Source: an uncultured Coriobacteriia bacterium (GTDB taxonomy: Bacteria; Actinomycetota; Coriobacteriia; Coriobacteriales; Eggerthellaceae). Taken from it: DNA of 32,765 nucleotides. How positions within the stretch are numbered: the first letter of the stretch is position 1; every line of letters starts with the position of its first letter. The translations under genes were made by a program, and so were the position numbers. Shown piece after piece: positions 24,701 through 30,741 of this stretch. The notes under the pieces were generated by a model, which was not told the origin of the DNA, searched no databases, and saw nothing but the letters and a program-made list of their open reading frames with translations. The stretch spans positions 1-32,765 of the forward strand of contig CASEJD010000119.1 in NCBI GenBank assembly GCA_949288145.1, in the 5' to 3' direction.

Positions 24701-24896
24701 GCGTGTTCTGAGCGTTCTCTTCGTCGGCTGCCTGCAGCAGGGCGGGCAGCTCGCTCATCTCGGATTTGATGTCGACCGTGTAGTTCTCGACAGAAATGTC
24801 GTCCTGCAGCGCAGCGACGATGAAGCCCATCGCCACGACGCTTGCGACGACGAACAGCGCGAGCAGGGTCGCTTTTATCTTGAGTTTTCGAGACAT
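21789..24896 (-). CDS. MscS-type channel with two extracytoplasmic Cache-like sensor domains
   Basis: The protein has 1035 residues. TM1 (8-29) is followed by a large outside domain (30-278) with VGQTGYVMAIS and a YHP motif, features of Cache domains. TM2 (281-304), a short basic loop and TM3 (333-356) lead to a second outside domain (357-612) with VGQNGFAFAVN and YYPNSDL, a likely duplication of the first. TM4 (614-635) precedes a charged cytoplasmic linker. Three further helices (695-804) and the MscS pore helix follow, with ASAGILSIAISFGAKE. The beta domain (FRVGDIIAVG, IIIIRNSEVSN) and alpha/beta domain complete a channel to about residue 1000. MscS proteins open under membrane tension; here ligand sensing may modulate gating, which is inference. 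GGGAGGG supports the ATG. A solute-binding lipoprotein gene lies 14 nt upstream. Confidence 0.88.
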   Translation of the reverse strand: MSRKLKIKATLLALFVVASVVAMGFIVAALQDDISVENYTVDIKSEMSELPALLQAADEENAQNTQTYDDIYASKAESVAFLANNNTGYEATDAKMQEYKDLLSVDNVLVVDRAGNVVAKAQDTPAEFSYSRYNQLRSVFETGEPSEGMEVDFAESGQTMRYYAARIDDNTMVVIEQDPAELKELLDTTGSHESVLRHLSVGQTGYVMAISGRDYTVSYHPDEACVGIDALDAGIQVGDLEDGNYKWMHFNGERVFVGVAEVDGTYYLGVVPFSEFVGSRNLTLGVILFIFFSVAMIVALYGIFVNREDEKRGYNPENYTNVGPLRYNKAIGRKAIVLSFVGFLAVLGVTFYMQTLFSLSAESVSSNDRAADIERAITSAREQASDLTAQYNERYLGKAQVAGYALDANPELRADEAKLQELSDALHVQYLFIFDGAGVMTETNSPYVNFTLSDDPSDQSYPFRQLLQGVEYYIQDPMPDEVSGQLRQYIGVVLHNQDGDAEGFVQISVRSERLENLLASVNVENVLDGIQVGQNGFAFAVNKSDNTFAYYPNSDLAGKDATARGMTEAQLKDGFSDFVTIDGQRYYASSFETDDYYIYVAQPESELMTERVPLTLTTAFSGLLCQIVIFLLVTFERRRTIAGVARKDAEGESDDDPRMIDVEMPDGRTEKTESAASRWLYRSMHWDEKSAEQRVLTVIKVLLSIFAIVVCAAMLFQDRVFTSESVFSYILAGGWERGLNVFAITACIMIACCVLTITMLVQQLLRLLATVFGPRGETMCRLVSSFIKYASIIGMVYYCLMVIGIDTTTLLASAGILSIAISFGAKELVADILSGLFIIFEGEFRVGDIIAVGTRSGTVMEIGIRTTKINDGNGNIIIIRNSEVSNVVNMTKESSFASCDMQIEYGESLERVENLLEKEFPHIRERLTAIEEGPFYRGVVSLADNSVVIRIVAQCAESDRGPLERDLRREMKLIFDRNGINIPYPQVVVHEPRVFQKATVMEQRAADRFNEEQKEASQAILDDDNDFDLADVSRR

Positions 24897-24910
24897 GCAG
24901 TCAACCCTCC

Positions 24911-25729
24911 CTAGTTCCACTTGTCCGTGAGCGCGGCGATGGTGCCGTCGTCGATCATGCCTTGGACGGCCTCGGCAACGCGGCCGGAGAGCTCAGAGCC
25001 CTTCTGCGTGGCGATGCCGTACTGCTGCTCGGCGATGTTGTAGTCCAACAGCGTGCGCTCGTCGTTCATGAAGCCCTGGGCGATAGCGCCGTCCATGACG
25101 GCGGCGTCGACGGTTCCCTCTTCCAGCTCCTGCGAAAGCTCAGCGTAGGATGCGATCTTCTTGACGTAGACGCCTTCGTACTGGGTGCCCGCGTCGTCGT
25201 TGGAGATGATGTTGTCGCCGATGATGCCGTCGGCGTTGAGCTTGATGGCAAGAAGCGGACCGGCGTTCGACCCGGACATGATGCCGATCGTCTTGCCGCC
25301 TAACTGCGCCGGATCGGCGATCATCGAGCTGTTCTCCACCATGACGCGCGTGCCGTCCGTGTAGTACGCCGGCGAGAAGTCGAAGTTCTCGAGGCGAGAA
25401 TCGGCAATGGAATAGCACGCCACCAGACAATCGACCTCGCCGTTTAGGAGCCGCTCTTTGCGGTCGTCAGGCGTGACGGTGCTGAACTCGACGTCGGCGT
25501 AGCCCAAACGATTCGCCAGCTCTTCGGCGATGTCGACTTCCAGGCCGTAGTACTTGCCCGTTCTCTCGTTCAGATAACTGAAGTTCATGATGTCGTCGCG
25601 CACGCCGACGCGCAGCGTGCCCTGTCCTGAATCGGACAGCTGTGTCGAGCCGCACCCGACGAGGCACAGCACCATGGCGAGCACGAGCGCCGCCACGACG
25701 ACGAGCGCCGGCTTCCTGCCTTTCCCCAC
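24911..25729 (-). CDS. Amino-acid-type solute-binding lipoprotein
   Basis: The 272-residue protein starts at a GTG with GAGGAGGG five bases before it. An ATG 18 codons upstream lacks a site and would bury the signal peptide. The lipoprotein signal has a basic start (MGKGRKPA), a hydrophobic core and lipobox LVGC with Cys26. The mature part is a family 3 solute-binding fold: LRVGVRDD, YYGLEVDIAEELANRLGY, ACYSIADSRLENFDFSPAYY (with the Arg that usually holds the amino-acid carboxylate) and VDAAVMDGAIA. No permease or ATPase is present. It is in an operon with the Cache-MscS gene, so it may present a ligand to that protein. The ligand is unknown. Confidence 0.9.
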   Translation of the reverse strand: MGKGRKPALVVVAALVLAMVLCLVGCGSTQLSDSGQGTLRVGVRDDIMNFSYLNERTGKYYGLEVDIAEELANRLGYADVEFSTVTPDDRKERLLNGEVDCLVACYSIADSRLENFDFSPAYYTDGTRVMVENSSMIADPAQLGGKTIGIMSGSNAGPLLAIKLNADGIIGDNIISNDDAGTQYEGVYVKKIASYAELSQELEEGTVDAAVMDGAIAQGFMNDERTLLDYNIAEQQYGIATQKGSELSGRVAEAVQGMIDDGTIAALTDKWN

Positions 25730-25872
25730 GAAATCCCTCCTCGATTGTGATTGACGAAATGATTCGCGCACTGGAGAGTGCATACGGATTCAATAATGAC
25801 GCAGGATGGCTGGTTACGATAGTTTCAATAAAAAGATGAACGTTTCACCGTCAAGCAGGCAACGCTATTCTC

Positions 25873-25890
25873 CGTCGGAGCTATCCGACG
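25873..25890. repeat. Small hairpin in the SBP / toxin-antitoxin divergent gap
   Basis: CGTCGGA-gcta-TCCGACG is a perfect 7-bp stem with a tetraloop, about 140 nt from each flanking gene start. It lacks a T tract. The rest of 25730-26011 shows no gene. Confidence 0.35.
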
Positions 25891-26011
25891 CGACCGCCCG
25901 TTCGCCAGCTTCGCTCCCAGCGCGCCTTCGCCGCATTGCCGCACGCCGTAAGCCCGTCTTACTACTGAGCGCGTTCAAGTACCATTATGAAGCGACGCTA
26001 GGAGGCACCAT

Positions 26012-26299
26012 ATGGGCAAAGACGCAGTCCTGCACGTGCGCATCGATTCCGCGGAAAAGGAGTCGGCCGAAGCCATCTACGACAACATTGGCACAAGCCT
26101 GTCCGAGGCCACGCGCATTTTTATCAAGCAGTCCATCAAGGCGAACGGCTTCCCGTTCCGCCCCGTGAGCGACCAACGTAAAGGCGGCATGAGCGCCCAA
26201 GGCGCTCTGCGCATGTACGCGCACCGAGAAATGCGCGAGTCCGAGCGTGAGGCGTGGATTCGTTCTTTGTCCGACAAATACGAGACGTTCAACCGCTAA
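26012..26299 (+). CDS. RelB/DinJ-type antitoxin
   Basis: The 95-residue protein has an N-terminal ribbon-helix-helix: [20 protein letters not shown], then [20 protein letters not shown], ending in the FPFRP typical of RelB/DinJ. The C-terminal half is basic and acidic mixed and presumably wraps the toxin. The ATG has an AGGAGG site. It is followed after 12 nt by a PIN-domain gene. Autoregulation by the pair is expected for this family, but I could not define an operator. Confidence 0.85.
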   Translation: MGKDAVLHVRIDSAEKESAEAIYDNIGTSLSEATRIFIKQSIKANGFPFRPVSDQRKGGMSAQGALRMYAHREMRESEREAWIRSLSDKYETFNR

Positions 26300-26311
26300 C
26301 TAGGAGGCGGC

Positions 26312-26680
26312 ATGCGCATCCTCATCGACGAGACCGTCATCCTGCGCTACCTGCTGGAAGACGACAAGAAGGGCTTCAAGGAGGCTTCCGCCGCCATCGG
26401 CACCGGCCAGGCGTACACCTACCCCGAGATCATGGCGCGCGTGGCCGTGACACTGCGCGACGTCTACCGCGTGCCGCGCTCACAGATCGGGTACGTGATG
26501 CTCTCGCTCCTTGACGACATCCACGTCCAAGAAGAGGACGTGGTGCGCTACGCATGCCGGCTCTTTGGCTCGAGCATGCTTGACTACGTGGACTGCCTCC
26601 TCGTGGCGCGCAACGCGCTGCACGGCGAGTCCGTCATGACCTTCGACAAGCCGCTCTTGAAGCGAACGTTGTCGCTGTAG
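26312..26680 (+). CDS. PIN domain ribonuclease toxin
   Basis: The 122-residue PIN domain has its acidic residues in place: Asp6 (ILIDETVILRYLLEDD), Glu39 (YPEIMARV), Asp91 or Asp94 (MLDYVDCLLVA) and Asp112 (MTFDKPL). The usual Asn after the first Asp (DTN) is replaced by DET. PIN toxins are Mg-dependent RNases that cut tRNA, rRNA or mRNA. The partner here is RelB/DinJ-like rather than VapB. AGGAGG lies before the ATG. It forms a two-gene operon with the antitoxin. Confidence 0.88.
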   Translation: MRILIDETVILRYLLEDDKKGFKEASAAIGTGQAYTYPEIMARVAVTLRDVYRVPRSQIGYVMLSLLDDIHVQEEDVVRYACRLFGSSMLDYVDCLLVARNALHGESVMTFDKPLLKRTLSL

Positions 26681-27083
26681 CCTGAACCCGCTCGTTCGCC
26701 AATCCCACGCATACTCTGCACGCTGTCATTCCCCAGCGGTCAAGCAGGGAGTACGACCGCGCATCCTGCATGCGCCCATAACGGCGGCACGGACGCCCAT
26801 ATCTTGTGCAAAGTGCGCCGCGCCCACGCCCAACATATTGGGTGCGCATATGTTTTATACCCTTTCCGTGCTGGTCACAAGCTTGTTTTCGGTTTTGGAG
26901 AAGTTTTAGAGACAAGCTGTGAAGCCTGTGGCAGCACAGGGGTTTCCAACCTTTCCCCACAATCGCCCCATACCATGCACGGCACATCGCAAGGCCGCGA
27001 ACGCAACGATCCCAGCAGGAACGTGACCACAGACACACCACGAACGCACCAGAAACCGACACCGCGGCCGGAAAGGATGACCG
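26681..27083. other. Intergenic region upstream of the secreted peptidase gene
   Basis: No gene is convincing in this 403-nt gap. It holds the near-palindrome CCCAA-cata-TTGGG (26829-26842) and a run of predicted stem-loops at 26875-26951, described separately. The stretch 26840-26920 is notably richer in A and T than its surroundings. Confidence 0.5.
26875..26951 (+). promoter_or_regulatory. Putative structured leader of the secreted peptidase mRNA
   Basis: Three stems follow one another. The first is TCACA(A)GCTTGT with ACAAGCTGTGA (26875-26886 and 26912-26922). The second is CCTGTG-gcag-CACAGG (26925-26940). The third is GGTT-tcc-AACC just after. They lie about 130 nt before the start codon. 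I could not match them to a known riboswitch class. Confidence 0.35.
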
Positions 27084-27947
27084 ATGCAGAATCGCGCACG
27101 CGCCCTTGCATGCGCGCTCGGCGTCACGATCGCAGTAGCCGGCTTCGTCCCCACCGCACTCGCGACCTTCCCCGAGGAGGATGCCGGCTCCATCGCCCGG
27201 ACGACCCCGCCTTCGTCGCAATCGTCCTCCGAGCTTTCGTCCGCGCCGAGAGATCATGCCGATTCCTCCAATGCGAACGCAGGCACGCACTCCGTCATGT
27301 CCGCTCTCGAATCGCCGGCGCAATCGCTTGCCGACCTGAGCCTTTCCACCGCCGCCTCCCTGCCCCTGCCAACCGAGCAGACGACGTTGGCGCAGTCGGC
27401 GACCATGCGACTTGACGACGTGGAAGCTCTGAGCATCGCCGCGCAGGAGGAGCAAGCGCGAACCGAGGCGGAGCTCACAGGGAACATGATGCTCTCGTGG
27501 GACCCCGCGCTCATCGCTGCCGTGGGCTCGCAAGCGGCATCCGGCCACGCAAGCTGCTGCCCGGGCTATGCGTGCGCGTACGGCGACGCCATCGTGCAAG
27601 GCATTGCCAACGACCATGCCGCCTACGGCTGTGGCTGTTGCACGTGGCCGAATTGGGGAGGCGGCGACTCGTCATATCGAGACCTTGGCTCAGGGCAGGC
27701 GGTCTTACGCGAAGCGTACGACCAGATAAATGCCGGCTACCCCACCGTCGCGCACGTACGCGCACGCTACGGACAGCATTGGGTGACGCTCGTCGGGTAC
27801 CAGAACGTGGACGACCCCGGAGCGCTCTCGACCGACAACTTCCTGTGCCTCGACCCATGGGACGGCCAGCTTTACACGCTTTCCGACCAATTCGACCTCT
27901 ATGGCGACAACTGCCAACACGTCAGCGACCGTTCGGTCATCGCATAG
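27084..27947 (+). CDS. Secreted papain/C39-like cysteine peptidase
   Basis: The 287-residue protein has a signal peptide (MQNRARALACALGVTIAVAG, cleavage likely after ALA at 27) and a Ser/Thr/Ala-rich linker to about residue 145. A C-terminal catalytic domain follows. The probable catalytic Cys is in HASCCPGYACAYGD (Cys158, 159 or 164), with His232 in RYGQHWVTLVGY and Asp257 in LDPWDGQLY, the Cys-His-Asp order of C39-like peptidases. A further GCGCCTWPNWGGG segment is unusual. No transporter or precursor peptide gene is adjacent, so this is not an obvious bacteriocin processor; cleavage of extracellular or cell-wall peptides is a guess. GAAAGGA lies before the ATG. Confidence 0.8.
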   Translation: MQNRARALACALGVTIAVAGFVPTALATFPEEDAGSIARTTPPSSQSSSELSSAPRDHADSSNANAGTHSVMSALESPAQSLADLSLSTAASLPLPTEQTTLAQSATMRLDDVEALSIAAQEEQARTEAELTGNMMLSWDPALIAAVGSQAASGHASCCPGYACAYGDAIVQGIANDHAAYGCGCCTWPNWGGGDSSYRDLGSGQAVLREAYDQINAGYPTVAHVRARYGQHWVTLVGYQNVDDPGALSTDNFLCLDPWDGQLYTLSDQFDLYGDNCQHVSDRSVIA

Positions 27948-28081
27948 CCCAAGCCGTTCGCACGGGGAATGCTCACAACGCCAGCCCCGTCCATAGCGTA
28001 CACGCGTGAGAGTGCGCTGCATCGAGCTTGCATCGGTATTCGCGATTGCTACCCTGTCTATAGCGCCCATGCTCGCGGACT

Positions 28082-28112
28082 CGCTTTCATGCGTGGGCGC
28101 GCTTTCGTGCGT
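28082..28112. repeat. Short direct repeat
   Basis: CGCTTTCATGCGT (28082-28094) recurs as CGCTTTCGTGCGT (28100-28112), one mismatch in 13, in the gap after the peptidase gene. Confidence 0.5.
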
Positions 28113-28123
28113 AAAATCACGCG

Positions 28124-28184
28124 ACCTGCACACTTCGCGCAATTCTTGCAACAACCGACGCATAACCGCGCGAAGTGTGCAGGT
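28124..28184. repeat. Perfect 17-bp inverted repeat in the 27948-28245 gap
   Basis: ACCTGCACACTTCGCGC (28124-28140) and its exact complement (28168-28184) flank 27 nt. A related half-site, CGCGAAACGTGCAG, follows at 28211-28224, so the element is a small cluster like those at 2157 and 29388 (all share TGCA after CG(A)A-rich runs). No gene is supported in this gap. Small overlapping frames look spurious. Confidence 0.6.
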
Positions 28185-28245
28185 ATTGACTCGCAATCGG
28201 GCGAAGCAACGCGAAACGTGCAGCTGTGAGATGAGCCCCGACCTT

Positions 28246-29289
28246 TCATCTCGCGGCAGAGAACAGGTCCAGATCGAGAAGATCCTTGCGCAACGAGGTA
28301 TTCCGCGAATCCCAATCGAATGCTGGCTTACGAGGATGGAAGCGGAGCTTCGCACGCGCTTGCGCTACGAACTTGTCGAAAAGCGCCTTGTTTTCCACTT
28401 GTTCCTTGGTCAGCACTAATCGCTCTATTCCTTGCTCGGAAAGGGCATTCGCTCGAAGCGAATCATGGTGAATGTCCTGTTGCGAGGAATGGAACCCGAC
28501 GCCGTGGTAGTCAATGAACAGCAATCTCCCCCGGTACTCGAAAACCATGTCACACTCGGCGTACGGCAATACGCCCGCGCAATTCGGCACATTATCGTTC
28601 ATGCTGCCATGAAGCCACGACGGAAGTCCAATCGACACGTTCAACGCTGGTTTTGGAAAACCATACCCGCCATACTTCAACGGCAAACCCAGCAAAAGCG
28701 CCGAAGAGATCTCGCGCGGAGACCGTGCGTTCTCGAAGACGTGGGCCAGCGCGCGATGCGCCTTTCGGCTTCCGCGCATTGCGGACGCCTCCGAAACGAA
28801 CGCGCTCAGCCTCTGGACCATCGCCACGGGAGTCCTGGACGGCAAGCTGTCGCGTCTCACACCGCCAATGACCCCGTTGCCTCCGCGCGGCAGTCGCTCG
28901 CACACCGCGAACCGCCCACAAAGCTGCATGCCGAAACGCACGAGACGAGGAAACGACAGCGCGGTCGCCATTTGAACGAACGTCATCTCGGAAGAGCAGA
29001 CGGCGAACCCTCCGCCCGTTTCAACGATCGCGTGCGAAAAGGTCGACGAGGAGCACACGTGGCATACAACCCTCCGCAGCGACCTTCTGTCCTCTTTCCG
29101 CTGAACGAGAACGTGGAAATCAAGCTCTTCAGAAAAGGGAGGCTCTTGCTGAAGTCGCTCGAAATGACAAGCCGTCGGCGCTTCTATGGCGGATGGTCGC
29201 ATGTTGACGCTCGGCGTCATCACACGCGAAACGCCCGGCGCCCCGTAGACGATCCAATACCGAGCGGCTGATATGTGAGAAAGCGGCGG
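28246..29289 (-). pseudogene. DUF559-like nuclease paralogue, apparently without a start codon
   Basis: The C-terminal region resembles DUF559/Vsr-like nuclease-fold proteins common in Coriobacteriia: YAECDMVFEYRGRLLFIDYHG, then HHDSLRANALSEQGIERLVLTKEQV (in parts). The usual I-E-Y-D core appears as I-D-Y-H, so activity may be lost. The open frame reaches 29289 and encodes LSHISAARYW before the first start codons (GTG 29223, ATG 29220). From memory this matches the family's conserved N terminus (LSH-SA--YW). A TAA at 29290-29292 closes the frame just before it, and there is no ribosome binding site. The start has therefore probably been lost. If translated from 29223 it gives 325 residues. 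The stop lies inside a 7-bp stem (28228-28252). Confidence 0.6.
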
Positions 29290-29387
29290 TTACATGAGCG
29301 CACGATAACGCGTCGGCGCGCGTGCTTTACGCGAGGATGGCCCAATTCCACACGTCCCAGAAATACCGTAGACAGGCCGTCATTTCG

Positions 29388-29484
29388 TGCAAGGTTTTAT
29401 TGGAACTCGGCCGAAACCGTGCAAGGTTTTGCGGGAACCCTGCGGCAATCGTGCGAGATTGTGAGGAGATTGCGGCGGCAATCG
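29388..29484. repeat. Imperfect 32-nt tandem repeat, core TGCAAGGTTTT (copy B)
   Basis: Units begin at 29388, 29420 and 29452, exactly 32 nt apart. The first two agree at 24 of 32 positions and both start TGCAAGGTTTT. The third has TGCGAGATTGT. The second and third units each end near GCGGCAATCG. Unit two matches the repeat near 2204 on the opposite strand. The remaining bases of 29290-29609 show no supported gene. An 85-codon frame at 29322 simply reads through the repeats. Confidence 0.65.
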
Positions 29485-29583
29485 CGGACGATGGGCACCA
29501 ACGTGCGCCGCACGCGCCGTGCGACCACGGCGCTCTGGACGCGGGATCGCACGAATTCGCGCACAGTTGCCTGCGTTGACTGC

Positions 29584-29609
29584 GAGAAAAACCTGGTGCA
29601 GCAAGCACC
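29584..29609 (-). terminator. Intrinsic terminator of the truB-ribF-hydrolase operon
   Basis: On the minus strand GGTGC-ttgct-GCACC, directly after the hydrolase TAA, is followed by AGGTTTTTCTC. The stem is short (5 bp) but the T run is well placed. Confidence 0.5.
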
Positions 29610-30716
29610 TTATACGATGCAGGCGCCGCAATCGCCATGCTCGACAGCATCGATGAACGCGAGCACCGTGCCGAAATAGCACTCAGGATCGCGCCGGGCA
29701 CTTTCGCAGTGGCCTGCCCCGGGCGCGTAGTGCAGCCATTTGAGCGGCGCGGCGCACGCGTCGAACAACGCTCCGGACATCCACGGCGGGACGAAATTGT
29801 CATCAGTCCCGTGGAAAAAGAGCGTTGGAACGCGTGAATGCCGCACGCGCTCGATGGGCGCTGCGAGCGCAAGGTCGTATCCCCCCTGCTCGAGCAACCA
29901 TTCGCGCGCTTCCTTGAAGACGAGCGATCGGAGGCTTCGGAGCGGGATGACAGAGCGAGCAAGGTCGTCGAACATCGCGTAGGCGCTCGTGAACGCGCAG
30001 TCCGCCACGACAGCCTCGACCTGCGCAGGCAGCGAAGGCTCGGCGGCAGCTCCCGCCACGGTCGCTCCGCCCATGGAATGCCCGTGCAGCATGATGCGGA
30101 CGCCCGCTCCGTATCGCTCGACGATGCTTGTTGCCCATACCGCGATGTCAGCCGCGTCGGGGCCGCCCATGCCAGCCCAATCGCCCTCGGACGAGCCGTG
30201 CGCGCGCAAGTCGACCGCGAGCACGTTCCATTCAAGCGCGCTCCAGATGGCAGCGAGCATGTCCACTTCGCCGTGGAATCCTCGCCACCCGTGCACGAGA
30301 ACGACCCAACGATCCGTCGGCTCGGGGGCGAGACGCTCCCACCCTGCAAGCCGGAACCGCCCGTCGGCGCTTTCGACCTCCACACGGCGCGCATGGTCTG
30401 CATCCCACGCTGGGCTCAAGAACGCAAGCGCCGTCTCGGCAGGGACGCCGGAATGAACAGCGGAGCCCACCGCCGTCGCACGACGCGGCACGCCTTGGGG
30501 GATAGGACTCAATAGAGCCTGCACGACCACCGGCGCGACGACGCTGCGACCGCGCTTCGTGCCGACAGCGAGCGCGCCAATCCCCGCGACAACACCCGTT
30601 GCGCCCACGATTGCCCATGCAAGCCGACTTCGCGCCGCACGCGCCGCCGCTCGTTTCGCAGCGGTCGTCAACCGTACGTCCATGCGGGAATTCGACGAAT
30701 CGATGCGATGCGCCAT
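29610..30716 (-). CDS. Membrane-anchored alpha/beta hydrolase
   Basis: The 368-residue protein has a basic N terminus, a membrane helix at about 33-52 and an alpha/beta hydrolase fold. The oxyanion strand is VVLVHGWRGF. The nucleophile is Ser214 in HGHSMGG, with acid Asp305 or Asp306 in HGTDDNFV and His336 in GAGHCES. The C terminus is Cys-rich (GDCGACIV). The substrate cannot be told from the sequence; esterase or peptidase-like activity at the membrane is typical. AGGAGGGG lies before the ATG. It is 25 nt downstream of ribF, probably cotranscribed. Confidence 0.88.
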   Translation of the reverse strand: MAHRIDSSNSRMDVRLTTAAKRAAARAARSRLAWAIVGATGVVAGIGALAVGTKRGRSVVAPVVVQALLSPIPQGVPRRATAVGSAVHSGVPAETALAFLSPAWDADHARRVEVESADGRFRLAGWERLAPEPTDRWVVLVHGWRGFHGEVDMLAAIWSALEWNVLAVDLRAHGSSEGDWAGMGGPDAADIAVWATSIVERYGAGVRIMLHGHSMGGATVAGAAAEPSLPAQVEAVVADCAFTSAYAMFDDLARSVIPLRSLRSLVFKEAREWLLEQGGYDLALAAPIERVRHSRVPTLFFHGTDDNFVPPWMSGALFDACAAPLKWLHYAPGAGHCESARRDPECYFGTVLAFIDAVEHGDCGACIV

Positions 30717-30741
30717 GGGGCCCCTCCTGTCCGAACAGCTC

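Noticed and set aside
26901-26925. GTTTTAGAG stretch resembling the start of a type II CRISPR repeat
   Set aside because: It occurs once, with no second repeat, spacer pattern or cas genes in the window.
26875-26951. Known riboswitch (c-di-GMP, cobalamin, TPP, THF)
   Set aside because: No conserved core of these classes could be found by eye; kept only as an unassigned structured leader.
28006-28419. 137-codon plus-strand frame with a hydrophobic start that could pass as a signal peptide
   Set aside because: It runs across the 17-bp inverted repeat into the antisense of the nuclease gene and lacks a ribosome binding site.
29322-29579. 85-codon plus-strand frame
   Set aside because: It reads straight through the 32-nt repeats, has no ribosome binding site and no known domain.
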